A DNA stretch of 64,000 bases from Polychytrium aggregatum. Its lineage: Eukaryota > Chytridiomycota > Chytridiomycetes > Polychytriales. Where the stretch lies: positions 992,001-1,056,000 of the forward strand of contig NW_026516210.1 of assembly GCF_025602895.1 (NCBI RefSeq), read 5' to 3'. Below, one piece after another: positions 1 to 10,566 of this stretch. The position numbers and the translations under genes are program-made. The notes beneath the pieces were generated by a model. It was given only the letters and a program-made list of their open reading frames with translations, was not told the origin of the DNA and did not search any database. Position 1 is the first letter of the stretch. Each line of letters starts with the position of its first letter.

Positions 1-421
1 GGCTGGGCGGCGGCGAGATCGGTACAGCCGCAGACTTGCTGTCGACAAGCGGGGATGGGTCCGTCTGGGCCGGCTCTGCGCACTCTTCCTTGGTGCAGAC
101 CTCAGTCTCGATCTCAGCCTCAGTCTCAGTCTCGGCCTTGGACTTGGACTCGGCCTTGGACTTGGACTTGGACTTGGACTGGACAGACGACCTGCTCACA
201 GGAGTGCTCGAACTGGGAGCTGTAGAACCGACTGCTTGACGCACAGATCGTTTGGCGCTGCTCTTGGCTTCGAGCTTGATGGCTACGAGCTTGGTGGCCG
301 TCGAAGTGGGCTCGCTGGCTTTCCGAACGGCCCGCGCCGATCTGCGAAGCGAGCGTTCGGGGCCACCGCCGTCACGACCGGGAGGGCCGTCGTCGGCAGG
401 GACGGTCTTCTTCTTGGGCAT
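1..421 (-). CDS. Lys/Ser/Glu-rich protein, C-terminus cut by window edge
   Basis: The minus strand is open from an ATG at 421 to the window edge. The product begins MPKKKTVPADDG, is rich in basic residues at first, and then carries a low-complexity stretch of Lys-Ser, Ala-Glu and Thr-Glu dipeptides encoded by a hexanucleotide-like repeat at about 123-181. I recognise no domain; the composition suggests a nuclear or nucleic-acid-associated protein. A second open frame on the same strand (716-456) starts MTIRGTLDF and contains a helix-turn-helix-like stretch ending STSTIRRW, as seen at the N-terminus of some transposases. It could be an upstream exon joined through an AG at about 433, but I found no convincing donor in the right phase. 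Function is not assigned, and the true start is uncertain. Confidence 0.35.
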   Translation of the reverse strand, partial: MPKKKTVPADDGPPGRDGGGPERSLRRSARAVRKASEPTSTATKLVAIKLEAKSSAKRSVRQAVGSTAPSSSTPVSRSSVQSKSKSKSKAESKSKAETETEAEIETEVCTKEECAEPAQTDPSPLVDSKSAAVPISPPPS

Positions 422-716
422 TGCCGCGATGGGAATCTGACCTTGTGCGGGGAGATCACAAGAGTCCAGGAACGAAAGAAAAGAGAAGAGCGACGGACGC
501 AGGCGGGTGAAAAGTGCGGGGATGGAAATGGCTTCCCTCCCATTTCGCTGTGGGAATACTGTGATTGATCCAGGTCGCGGCACTGGTATCTGGGTGCCAG
601 CGGCGGATGGTGCTCGTGGACACACTGAAGATGGCGGCGTCCTTGCGCAGACTCTGGATGAGGCTATAGCATTGTAACCTGGCGATACGGAAATCGAGTG
701 TGCCGCGAATGGTCAT

Positions 717-1810
717 GGCCGGGGCTCACAGGTGTTTGTGGATGAGAAAATTCTTCCACCAAAACGAGGGATGTCCTGAAAACTCGACACTCTCCACCAA
801 GAAGGGACCGGTAGTAGACCCATTTTTGAATCGATTGAGCTTCGAGCGGCAGGCTCTGATGTCTTGAGGGATGGCGTCCTCTTGACGTCAGGCTTGCTCA
901 TGATCATATTGATATTTGATATCCACACACCAGGATCCCCCTCACCCTCCCCCTCCCTTCCTTTATCATCGCCTCACTTGGCTCAAGTCGACTGAATTGG
1001 TATATGTTTGTGTATATTTCTTTCCGATTGCCAATATCGCTCGTTCTGTTTCTTCGAAGGGGGGGGGAGTTGTGGTCCCGGTTGCCGCTTTCATCTCCAA
1101 AGCGATCCCATATTACGAACCGGAGCAAAAAAAAGGGGGGGGAAGCGAGTTATAAAATATAGCATTGTCAATTGATGGCGGCTGGTAGGTCGGTGGAATA
1201 GAGTGGAATGGAACGGAATGGAGTGAAGTAAAGTGGAGGGATGTGCAGGGAGGAAAAGGCCGGAGCCACCAGGGCAAGTGCGAATCGACATGAGGGGGAG
1301 GAGAGAGAATGGTGGAATATGGTGGGGAATGATGGGCCATATGGCAAAACAAATACATACATGAAGAGAGGCTACATGGGCAATGCAGCGGGATGGAGGT
1401 GTAGAGCTGAACCAAGGTAAACACGTTCGGGGACGGAGAGAGATGGTGCAAAGCGAAGCTGAAGCGATTCGATAAACGATTGAAACGGTGGAGGTCGAAA
1501 GTTACAACAGTGGCGCCTCGGTCGCCGTAGAGAGAGCTGAAGAGCAAACAAAGGTCGAATTGATTTCAAAGAAAGCGAACGGAGCAGGATCGTGCACGGG
1601 AAGGAGAAGAGAATGTGCAGTCGGGATGGAGGAGGAGGAGGGAGGAGGAGGAGGAGGAGTAGGCAGGCGATAAATAGTTTGCGGGAAAGTTGCCGAGCAA
1701 GGCGCCGAATCGAGTCGCCGATGGGAGAAGATGGGATTGAAAGCAACAAGATGCACTCCCAGTCCCAGTCAGTCTCGGCGATGGCAGAGCGCAACTGGAC
1801 AGGGCCCGCA
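717..1810. other. Intergenic region between two minus-strand genes
   Basis: No coding exon was recognised. It holds short G/A-rich and C-rich homopolymer tracts, for example runs of G near 1060 and 1136, and purine-rich triplets near 1630-1660. It should contain the 3' region of the GATA-NET gene and the upstream region of the left-edge gene. Confidence 0.6.
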
Positions 1811-2803
1811 CTAATTGACCCTCAAATCCGAGGCCACCTGGAAGAGCTGCTCAAAGAGCTGCACGTCCAGCTGGTTGAGATCAAAGTCAATCTCGGCACC
1901 ACGGTCAAAACCGCGCTTCGAGTCGTGGGAAACCAAGTGGCTGAGGATAAAGTTGACGACGACGCTGAGCTTCTGCGGCGGTAGCGCCGAGAGCAGAGCA
2001 GACAGCTCGCCGACTTGCGAGGTGGTCGGGAGGACGCCCGAGCACACAACGTTCACGAACGGCGGCGACGGCGGAGGGGACAGCGGACGGCCGGCATAAG
2101 CCATCGAGGTTTGCGACAGCGCCGGCGGGTCCCTTGGGTACTTTTTCAGGATCAACTCGGGGTTGTCGGACTCGCCCATGATGTGAAAGTGCTTGACGGG
2201 AGGCAGATGCTGCAGGATCTTGCCACGCTTCCACTTGACACCGCACGAGTTGCAGAGGGTCGGGTAGTGGATGGGGCCATGCCGCCACATCGGAGTGGTT
2301 GTGACGGAGCAGTAGTCGCACTGGCGGTTCTGCTTCTTGGGGAAGGAGCGGTTCTTGGGCCGCTTTGGGCCCGCCTTGGGGGTGCTCCGGAAGAGGGTGC
2401 TGGTGCTGGTGGTGCTGGTGGTGCTGGTGGTGCTGGTGGTGCTGGTGGTGCTGGTGGTGCTGCTGGTGCTGCTGGTGCTGCTCAGGGTGCTGGGTGGGAA
2501 CGAATACTCTTGTGCCGTATGGGAGAGACTGTCCTGGTCCAGAGGGCTCTTGGGCTCGTCCGTGTCCATGTCCATGTTCATGCCCATGCCCATGCCCATG
2601 TCCAAGGCCCGCCGTTTGGATCTGCAGCCGACAGAGCCATCGGAGAGAGTCTCTACAGCATCGTCAGGACAGCTCGAGGGCGGGCTCGGTGGCTCGGCGA
2701 TGAGGGCCGGTCGGTGGCATGGGATGGGCGAGGGCGGCGTCGTCGAGGGCGGTGTCAGCAGACTCGACAGGTCGCTGGCAGGGCGTGAGTCGGCAAGCAT
2801 CAT
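1811..2803 (-). CDS. GATA-type zinc finger protein with C-terminal NET domain
   Basis: This single-exon gene encodes 330 residues from ATG at 2803. One GATA finger lies at about residues 161-186 as C-x2-C-x18-C-x2-C (CDYC then CNSC), followed by the basic tail VKWKRGK typical of fungal and plant GATA factors. Downstream are a proline-rich linker and, over about the last 70 residues, a segment matching the NET (extra-terminal) domain of BET proteins: LPPQKLSVVV followed by EIDFDLNQLD and an amphipathic helix. NET domains bind short basic peptides of chromatin regulators, so the protein probably recruits a chromatin factor to GATA sites (inference). The N-terminal half is low complexity: a Met-Gly/Met-Asp tract and a Ser-Ser-Thr tract encoded by a 9-bp repeat at 2398-2480. 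The finger assignment is firm and the NET call is by eye. Confidence 0.85.
   Translation of the reverse strand: MMLADSRPASDLSSLLTPPSTTPPSPIPCHRPALIAEPPSPPSSCPDDAVETLSDGSVGCRSKRRALDMGMGMGMNMDMDTDEPKSPLDQDSLSHTAQEYSFPPSTLSSTSSTSSTTSTTSTTSTTSTTSTTSTSTLFRSTPKAGPKRPKNRSFPKKQNRQCDYCSVTTTPMWRHGPIHYPTLCNSCGVKWKRGKILQHLPPVKHFHIMGESDNPELILKKYPRDPPALSQTSMAYAGRPLSPPPSPPFVNVVCSGVLPTTSQVGELSALLSALPPQKLSVVVNFILSHLVSHDSKRGFDRGAEIDFDLNQLDVQLFEQLFQVASDLRVN
2398..2480. repeat. In-frame 9-bp minisatellite in the GATA-NET gene
   Basis: Tandem units related to GGTGCTGGT run for about 80 bp. On the minus strand they encode an uninterrupted Ser/Thr tract upstream of the zinc finger. The unit length is a multiple of three, so copy-number change would alter linker length without a frameshift. 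Confidence 0.85.
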
Positions 2804-4092
2804 GGAGAGGGCTCAAGTGCAGATGGCAGGGAGATGTATCGTCGGGGGAGGTGCAGGATGCGGTGAGGACCGAGTAGTCGCGGCAGGATGGCAGTTGGAC
2901 GGAACCAAAGCAAGGCTATGGAGACAAGAGCTCGGAGATAGGGCAGCGAGCACGCTGATGGGTTCGAAGAACAAGAGCAGGAAACCAGTACTCAGGGCCG
3001 GTGCTTGAGAGAGACCAAGAGACGGCAAGAGGAAGAAGGCGGATGCAAGGCCAGGCGGCAGGAGGGCAAAGGGATCAAAATACTCGGAACGGCACGGCAA
3101 GGGACAGCGACAGAAGAGCAGGCGGGGCCAATGCAAGGAAACGGGGTAATACAGCAAGCACAAGCGGTATTCCAGGGCCGGCGGTTCAGAGCGGAAGTGG
3201 CAAGAGTTTGAAGAGTGGACGGAGAGAGTGAGTTCTGGAAGTGAGTTCTGGGAGTGAGGTCTGGGAGAGGCGAGCCGAGCCGAGTGGTGCAAGGACAGGC
3301 AGCGGGCTGTGGATAGGTGGAGGAGAGAGGCTAAAGGTCGGTGCCTGAGACGGAGGCAAGACGATTCAACCAAGTAGATACGGAAGGCCGGTGGGGAGCG
3401 AGTGCATGCTCCTCAGGGAAGTAAGTGGGAGCGGGAGGGTTTTTAAAGCGCAAACGCCGATACAGAAAGCCCTTGGAACAGCAATGTCGCCTGAACAGCG
3501 GGACGAGGCCAGGAAGGAGGAAGAGAGCGAGATGGGCGGTATGTGCACAGTACCGCCGAACAACAGCGGGGTGGGAGGGAGATGGAGGGAGATGTGGAGG
3601 GAGGCAGATGGGTCTCGAGGCTTGGGGGGGGGGCTCACTTGAATGAACAGATGGGATGTGGCAGAATCGAGGGCGGGATGGAAGAAAGCAACGACGGAGG
3701 ATGCACCAGAGGGGGCAGGAGCGAAACAGCGGGACGATACGGATTGAGGGATAGAACAGCAACGAAACGATAAGGAGCTGAGGATAGGACGACAACGAAA
3801 CGATAAGGATTAAACAGCAGCGAATCGATAGAGAAGCGGAACTACAAACAGACTAAACCGAAGGGAGAGTGCAGAAACACATGCGACAAAAGCCGCGGCT
3901 GAGAAAGCGTCAAGACGAAGCCCGCAGGACGAATGGCATCGGAGTCTGGCGGAGAACGGCGCTTATATCATGGCCGGGACGATCGTGGCGCCAAAACCAA
4001 GGCCGCAGGGGATCCAGGACGGAAGCAAGGCGAGGGCGGTCGCTGTCGGCGGTGGGCAGCGAGGACGCCCGGCCGTGTGGGGTGCTGGGAGT

Positions 4093-4176
4093 TGGAGTTG
4101 TTGGAGTTGGGTTGTTGGGTTGTTGGAGTTGTTAGGTTGTTGGAGGTTGTTGGGTTGTTGGAGGTTGTTGGGGTTG
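4093..4176. repeat. TTGTTGGAG-type minisatellite
   Basis: Degenerate tandem units of TTGTTGGAG and TTGTTGGGT run for about 85 bp in intergenic DNA upstream of the GATA-NET gene. Confidence 0.8.
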
Positions 4177-4345
4177 CATGATGCCCATTGGCAACATGGA
4201 AAAGACGACAACGCCGAAAAGAACAAGCCGGGACGGAAACGCTCAAATGACAGCGAGAAGGGAGCGGGAGAGGACGAGAGGGGACGAGAGGGGACGAGAA
4301 GGAGCGAGAAGGAGCGAGAGGTGTATTCATTGGGATTGTTTCATC

Positions 4346-4415
4346 CAACCAGACGACCAACAACCAGACGAACAACAGCCAGACGACCAACAGCCAGACG
4401 AACAGCAGCCAGGCG
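4346..4415. repeat. 12-bp CCAGACGACCAA-type tandem repeat
   Basis: About five to six tandem 12-bp units, alternating CCAGACGACCAA and CCAGACGAACAG variants, lie in intergenic DNA. Confidence 0.8.
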
Positions 4416-5080
4416 AGCAGTGTCAACAGATGGCCACAGACGTCGGATGGGCGGCCGGGTCAGACGGACAAACAGTTGTCTGAAAGGGGTTCAGACGCAG
4501 CGGCACCCCCCCCCAACACAGACCGTCTCCCTGCGACGGGTCTGCCCGGTGGGGTCGCCATGGTGGTGTGTGGCCAACTGCGATAGACGGTTGACTATGG
4601 CTGCCACCATCTTGGTCGGTATGTGGATATTTACCATGCGATCGATGCCCTTTCGCCCGTGCAGCTGATGCACATCGGCAGTCGCAGCACCCATCCGCCC
4701 CGCCGGACTTGCTGTGGCGGGAGGGCGGCCGCTGTCGGTGCCATATCCTGTCTGCGCGGACAAGCAAGGGGGAGGGAGGAATGGCTCGCGTCAATGTCTC
4801 CGCTGGAATCGCCGCTGCGTCCATGAATCGATATTCAACTCTGTCGCTGCGTCGATGCTCTCCTGCGTCGCGGCATGGGTTTGCACGGCTCGATACATGT
4901 GCGGACATGTAAACATGCTCGCCGGACGCATCGCTTCTGTGCAGGGATTGCCGTTCGTCCAGAGACGAGGCACCGGCGATGTTCCAGGGCCTCGCCTCCA
5001 CATTGTTGTCCGGCATGGACCAACGCAGCAGCTCCAAACCCACCCACGGCAGCTCACGTGTGAATGCCGTCGCGAATATA

Positions 5081-5164
5081 TATCACTCTCGATATGCGAA
5101 TTGCATTATGGCCATACGCGAATGCATATCACTCTCGATATGCAAACATATATCACTCTCGATA
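5081..5164. promoter_or_regulatory. Three copies of TATCACTCTCGATA (paired GATA cores)
   Basis: The 14-mer TATCACTCTCGATA occurs exactly at 5081-5094, 5127-5140 and 5151-5164. Each copy places a GATA core on both strands, TATC and GATA separated by six bases. Exact repetition within 84 bp suggests a binding-site cluster or a small repeat. No gene start is close by, so the target is unknown. Confidence 0.35.
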
Positions 5165-6225
5165 TCCACGCCGACCCCGCCCAGCAGCATCGCCCCTCCG
5201 GCCGCTCATCCCGCTCCCGCCCGTCGATCCACCATCCCGTCCCTCTTGCATGCACTCTGATGCATTCCGCTCGCTCGCACTCAGAACGACTGCATTTGCA
5301 CTCACTGCGAGTCCATCGTCTCTCATCCCGACAACTTGACCAGCGACCACTTTGCCTCCATCGCCCGCCATCAGACCGCCCTCTCCACATCCTCCGCCGC
5401 TTCCACTCGCCGCCATCCCGTCCTTCCCGCCCTCCTCTCAAGCGCGGGATTACTCCCAGCCACAGCCATCATCTGATCCTGCCCCGCTTTCTTGCAATCC
5501 GTCCTCCCTTGCTCTTCTCCCCGCACAACCCTCTTGCACCCTTTGGGTCGGTCCCGTGGCGGTCGGAAAGGGCAATGGCGCTGGCTGCTCCTCGCTTCTT
5601 GGCTCTCTCCCTCTGGACACTCTGGTCCCTGGCGGTGGTTTGTCCCTCCCACCTGCAGTCCACTGTTCCCACAATGCTTACCGGTTCTTCTCTGTCCTTC
5701 CCGGTCCCGACAACAAAGGCGCCCGCCAGGGCCCCAAACAGGAGCCCGGTCGGTGCGGGTTTCAAGCGCGGGAAATCCAGTGGAGTTGGGTCGTCGCGGA
5801 CATCCCACCACCCGAGCTGGAGGTACAGGCCGGGGCAATGTGGGAGGGAGACAGGCCCATTCACTCCCATCTGCATCTGGATCTGCATCTGCATCCATCT
5901 CCATCTCCATCTCCATCGCCCCGCCCGGCTGCTCTCGACTCAGTGGCATGTCATCTGTCCCCATCCACAGCCACCGGCGCCGGCGCCGACACCGCTGGTA
6001 TCTCGGTTTCCCAACACACACCCCAGACCGGATCTGTTGCACTGTGGGTACCAGCTTCTATTTCCAGTCTTTCGTTGGTTTTTCATTTATCTTCGTCGTT
6101 GGTCTCGCCGTGGCCTCGATAGACTCTGACTCGCGGCGGCGGGTCGGGAGAAAGGCGAGACAGACACAGCGGGCTTGAGAATGGACGAGAGAGAGGATGG
6201 GAATGGAGGGTGGAGACGGTGGGCT

Positions 6226-7727
6226 TTAGACCTGCTTGACCAACAGCCAGGCCTCGTGGCTTCCAAAGTATCCCGATACGGGCTGGTCGCTCTTGGCGAA
6301 TCCCAGCCGCTCGAACAGGCTCAGGGCTCGGCTCTCGACGGGGATGTAGACGGTGATCTGGGCGATGGCCGAGTCGGCGGTGGCCTGATCGATGGCATTC
6401 TGGACGAGCTTAGTGCCTGGCGAGGGTGCACACATGAGAAGAGGACAAGGTTAGAATGCCGAAGTTGGTTCGGTCGGGTTTGGTACTGACTCACGACGCA
6501 TCGATCATGCTCCATGGTGGCAAATGGAATCGTGACGAGCATAATCACAAAGTCATGGCTCTGGCTATCGAAGCAGAGGTCACGATTGCGACGATACCAC
6601 CACCCGTTCATGAAACCAATAGCACAGGGCCCAGGAATCGAGCGACTGGCCCTGGATCGACCAAAACAGAGGGGGGGGTGTCCCTCTCCTCGGCCACTAC
6701 GGCCAGGCCAATGCGACCAATGCGACCAGTACGACCAGTTCGGCTATCCAATGCGGCAACTCACCGAGCCCAAGGTTGCGGTACGCCTCCAGGACCGCCA
6801 AGGTCAGGATCTGGATCTCCAGTTTGCCGTCCTGGCTTGACGGCCGCTTCCGGCAGACGATGCCTCCGACCGACATGTCGTTAAAGTAGGCTGGTGCGAT
6901 CCATCAAGTCGAGCGCATTGATCGGGAGAGTGAGATGGGTGTCGTTCCATGATGGGGGAGGGAGGGTTGGATCGATGAGGCAGGCCGTCGTTGGTGCATT
7001 TCCGACGCATTGCAGTGGTGGGCATGATCACGGACATGGCCGAGGGTACCGATGTGTTCAGCGAATGAGTTGGGGCAGCCATTGTTTCCATCAAAACAGA
7101 TCAGAGCAGGTGGGCGGTCAGTAATCCAATCGGAAGCTATGATCCGATCGTGGCAATCGTCGCTCTGGAACATGCTCGAGCACTGTCGCAACCTCGCTGG
7201 TCCGGCAGTCAGTCGCCGGCATTGTGGCTCTGGATCCCAATCGCCGATCAAAGAGGAGACGCATGGCAACCGACCCCATCCCGATCTGTGTCCGCTGGCT
7301 CCATCGTCCTTCTCGGATGCTTCCTGATAGATCTCCCACCCCAAACTGCCTCCAAGCACACCCGATTGTGTGTCGCTTCCGATCTCGCTCTCTGGAATCT
7401 TCCCAGCCCAGTCTCCCACCCCTGCTTTGACTCTGATTCCCTGAATCCCGCCCACATGCACAGTCCCATCCACAGTCGCATGCGTTCGGGGGGAGGGAAG
7501 GACCATATCTGCAGAGACCTTTGCTGCTTACCAAGACGAGTGTAATCCGGCAGTCCCAAAGCCTCCTTGTAGAAGAGATCCTCCATCCGCTCACAAAAGT
7601 GGGCCAGGACGATCGGGTCGAGGGCATGCTTGTGGATCGTCTTGAGCTGCTTCAGGTTGTTGTTGTTGAGCTCGTCCAGGGCCTGTCGAAAATACTTTGC
7701 CGAAGTCATCGGGTGGGGCACGGTCAT
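6226..7727 (-). CDS. NAA50: NAA50-like N-alpha-acetyltransferase
   Basis: Three exons (7727-7532, 6890-6765, 6416-6226) give 170 residues, close to the 169 of human NAA50. The family acetylates N-termini beginning with Met as part of, or beside, the NatA complex at the ribosome. Junctions restore LAYFND and RNLGLGTKL exactly where NAA50 proteins have LAYFND and RxLGIGTK. The acetyl-CoA loop is R103-NLGLG, and the GNAT C-terminal signature ALSLFERLGF is present. By eye, the two catalytic residues known in the human enzyme (Tyr73, His112) are replaced by Gln and Tyr, so activity may be reduced, as reported for yeast Nat5. Introns are about 641 and 348 bp, long for this window. It lies in tandem with the peptidyl-tRNA hydrolase gene. 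Confidence 0.86.
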
Positions 7728-8325
7728 AATCCAGTCGGGGAGGGGGGGGTAGGTTGGGAGGTGGTGTGGGCGATGCCTCTTTGTGGGTCGATCGGTCGGT
7801 CGTGAGTGCGAGTGCTTGGATGTCGGTGGGCCGCACGGGATCGCTGAGGACGAAAGCGAAAGGGGATGCAAGCGTTTTGGGCTGTCGAGGATCTGGATGG
7901 CCAGGGCGCAAGCAGACAAAGTGAGGGTTTTTTCTGCTGTGGCGATCGGAGGGCAGCCAGTGCGTGGCCGGCAGCGCGGCTGGCTGGAGGGCGGATCGAT
8001 CCGACTCGTCCCGGCTTTGGATCCACGGACAAGCGCCGAGAACGAGCGAGCGGATGGAGTCACTTCCCTGTGTGTCCGTCCCATCGAGCCAGCACCATAC
8101 CCCATATCTCTGCGATCGATCTATAATCGGTCGAGCGCATGATGGACTCTGTGCGTCTCTCGTTTGTGAACGCATCTCCGTTCGTGTTCATCGTTGCGAA
8201 GTAGAAAGAGTGGGAGAAGGAGGAGAATCAACTGAATGTTGTCGTGGTGCACACGGGCTTTCTCATGCATGTCCGCCGTAAGGGTGCTGAGCCCACTTGG
8301 GCCGCCTCGGTGCGTCCGATCGTGA
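7728..8325. other. Intergenic spacer NAA50-PTH2
   Basis: This 598-bp spacer lies between two minus-strand genes and should hold the NAA50 promoter and the PTH2 3' region. I see no exon, RNA gene or repeat in it. Confidence 0.6.
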
Positions 8326-9917
8326 CTAATAGAGCTTCAGATGGCCCGTTACTTTGTCTACAACGCTTGCCGGGCCTGTGCGATAGACGATTTCGACGGG
8401 GATGCATCAAACATGAGGTTTAGGAGCATCTCGGTATCCACAGCGACTCCTTGCCCATATGGCGGTCCGCTGAATCCATGCTTCGGCTCTTTGCATCCAC
8501 TTGGATCTCTTGGGGTTCCATGGATGTGTTCCATCCCATGCTCTCACTCTCGCTCTCGGTGTACTGACCAGGTCCAATGGCAAGCACGGTCTGCGTGCCA
8601 GCCGCAATTTGGGTCTTGCCAGCGTCCCGAGTGATGTTGGCGACGAGTTTCAGGGCCCTGGCATGCCTTTGGAGCTCGATCCTGGCAAAGCCCAAAGTGT
8701 CAGTCGGGCGGGTGATGTGAGTTGACCAAGTATGCAGCCCCATGCCCCCAAATCCCTTTCCTTCCGCTGCCGCAGTGAGATGTAGCTCGACCACATCGGC
8801 GATTCAAATGGCTTGTCGTCGTACTGGCGGCTGCAGACAGCGCCGAGCATGATACGGCCAGGCAACTCACATCTCGGACTCGGAATTGCACTTGAGCGTG
8901 ACTTTGGCCTGGCCACGTTCTTCCCAGGCTCTCAACGACTGTAGTGATATAGAGAGACAGCCGAAAGGGTCGTTGGGACGGTAAGGAGCAAGATCGAGGT
9001 CAAGATCAAGATCGAGGTCAAGATCAAGATCAAGATCAAGATCAGGATCAAGGTTCAAATCGTAGATCGTTCAGAGAGCTTGCATGGCAAGCCAAGCGAA
9101 CCACGGGGTCAACCTTCGGATCAGACCGCAGGGCAGACTTGTAGTTGGCCAGGGTTGAGTGACAGCACTGGGCAGCAATCTTGCCCTTGGTCATGTCGAT
9201 ATCGGTTCGGATCACCAAGGTCTATTTCGGGCCGTACAGCAGATGGCGATCGGTGAATGGGAGCAATGAATGAGTGGAATGCACGGCGAGTTTCTGTTCG
9301 GGACCCTCATGCAGCAGGAGGACGACGGAGCACACACTCCAGTCCGGAAGAGCCGTTCTCCGGGCCACCCGTCTTGAGGTTGCCATTGGACGGCTGTCGA
9401 TGGAATCGACAGAGCCGATCATCCCCCGAACCGAAATCGATTTGCCGCCAGATCAAAGAATGCCCCTTTGCACCGACAACGAAGCTCGTCATTTCCGTTG
9501 GCAGTGCGACTCCAGACGAGTGTAGAGGGTCATCGAGGAGCAGAGCTTTGAGTCAAAGAAACCGAGCCTGAAACCTCGTTGTTATCGCATGATGTGGTTG
9601 CTGTGCTTGGCGCAACGCAGGCCCCTTACCATCTTGAAGTTCTCCTTGGTATCGAACGGCGATAGGGGCTCCGTCTCTGCCGCCGCCTCAGATGGTGTTG
9701 GTGGTGATGGCCGCAGACCCGACGACGTGGACAGCTGGGATGGCGATCGAGGGGTCTTTGGCAATCTCTGCTTGTTCCGGCCGAGGAGCATCAGCGCAGG
9801 AATTGCAAGGAGCGAAGCCAGGGCCAAGACGGCGATCACACCAGAAACGGCCAAGTCGAGCCCCGGTGATACCCCAGCGCACCTAGCCAGGCACTGGAGG
9901 GTTTCAGAGGAGGACAT
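8326..9917 (-). CDS. PTH2: Peptidyl-tRNA hydrolase 2, membrane-anchored
   Basis: Five exons (9917-9630, 9221-9114, 8938-8871, 8681-8569, 8375-8326) encode 208 residues. PTH2 cleaves the ester bond of peptidyl-tRNAs released from stalled ribosomes; animal PTRH2/Bit1 sits on the mitochondrial outer membrane. The catalytic core is complete: KGKIAAQCCH, GQAKVTLK, the signature DAGKTQIAAGTQTVL, and the C-terminal VTGHLKLY, nearly identical to the animal tail. Residues about 17-44 form one hydrophobic segment followed by basic residues, fitting a signal-anchor. The second donor (GTTGAC at 9113) is weak but keeps phase and matches family spacing; another donor is GTCAGT (8568). Intron 2 carries a minisatellite at 8995-9055. 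Confidence 0.93.
8995..9055. repeat. Minisatellite in PTH2 intron 2
   Basis: Tandem CAAGAT and CGAGGT hexamers fill about 60 bp of the 175-bp intron (8939-9113). They create an artefactual Asp-Leu repeat open frame on the minus strand. Confidence 0.85.
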
Positions 9918-10566
9918 GTGTGTGATATGCAGCAGGTGTGTGGATTGCGGATGCAGATCTGGGCGAAGCGGGGAGGATCGGGAAATGTGTCCGCCGCCCC
10001 TTGCCCCGGCTGTTGTTGCTCGTTCGTTCACTCGTCCATTTGTCCATTCGTCCATTCGTTCATTCGTTCATTCGTTTCGCGTCACAACAAGCTCGGAACC
10101 AGGGGAGGACAAACGGGCCAAAGAAGAATATGCCAGCAACTCGGACTCTCTCATCCCATGGATTTTGAACTGCGGGTGTCAGCCGAGAAGCCAGGGTGAT
10201 GGTCGGGGTCTTGGGCAGATATGGATGCATGAGTGGCTGTGGTGCCCTGTTGCCCTGGTTGCCCCGGTTGCCCCGGTTGCCTTGGAAGTGGACTGACATC
10301 ATTCTGTCCAGCCAAATGCATGTATTGTTGCAATCGATTGAACTGCCGTCGATTGAATTGTAATCCATTCTATTGAATTGCGCAGTATCGAGCTGAATTG
10401 GGTGCCTTTCAAGGTACCATCCCCTGGCTCGCCACCTGACAGGGGAAAGCATCCAGCCTCTCCGTTTCCCCCCCTCGTCGCTCTCTCCTTTTGTCGCCGC
10501 TCTCCTGGCCTCGTCTGCACATCGTCGATTGCTGCCTCCTGTCTCTCCTCATCCCATCTCTCTGCC
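9918..10566. other. Divergent promoter region PTH2 / NRPS-like gene
   Basis: These 649 bp separate the two start codons. They contain a TTCATTCG/TCCATTCG tetranucleotide-like repeat at about 10018-10078 and a pyrimidine-rich leader just before the ATG at 10567. I see no exon. Confidence 0.6.

Larger units (their letters stand above)
2804..6225. other. Long non-coding gap with minisatellites; leader of the GATA gene
   Basis: I found no convincing exon in these 3.4 kb. On the GATA gene's strand, the first kilobase is pyrimidine-rich like the leaders of other genes here. A TATA-like element (GATATAAG on the minus strand) lies near 3962-3971 and could mark a distant GATA promoter. Minisatellites occur at 4093-4176 and 4346-4415, and three copies of a TATC-N6-GATA motif lie at 5081-5164. 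A 471-codon open frame from 4714 has no domain and a composition unlike the real genes. Confidence 0.55.

Noticed and set aside
3968-4426. A hydrophobic Leu/Val/Trp repeat protein on the minus strand.
   Set aside because: It is an artefact of the 12-bp repeat at 4346-4415 read in one frame.
4714-6129. A 471-codon plus-strand open frame.
   Set aside because: It has no recognisable domain, is rich in His/Arg/Pro/Ser from low-complexity DNA, crosses repeats and overlaps other equally open frames.
5575-6129. An ATG after a pyrimidine-rich leader, followed by a signal-peptide-like stretch (MALAAPRFLALSLWTLWSLA).
   Set aside because: The hydrophobic start is tempting, but the rest of the frame is low complexity and I could not assemble downstream exons or match a family. 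It could be a small secreted protein; RNA-seq would decide.
6495-6640. An open minus-strand stretch inside NAA50 intron 2 that could be an extra exon (via a GTCAGT donor).
   Set aside because: Direct joining of 6765 to 6416 gives the family motif RNLGLGTKL with perfect phase, and adding the stretch would disrupt the acetyl-CoA loop.
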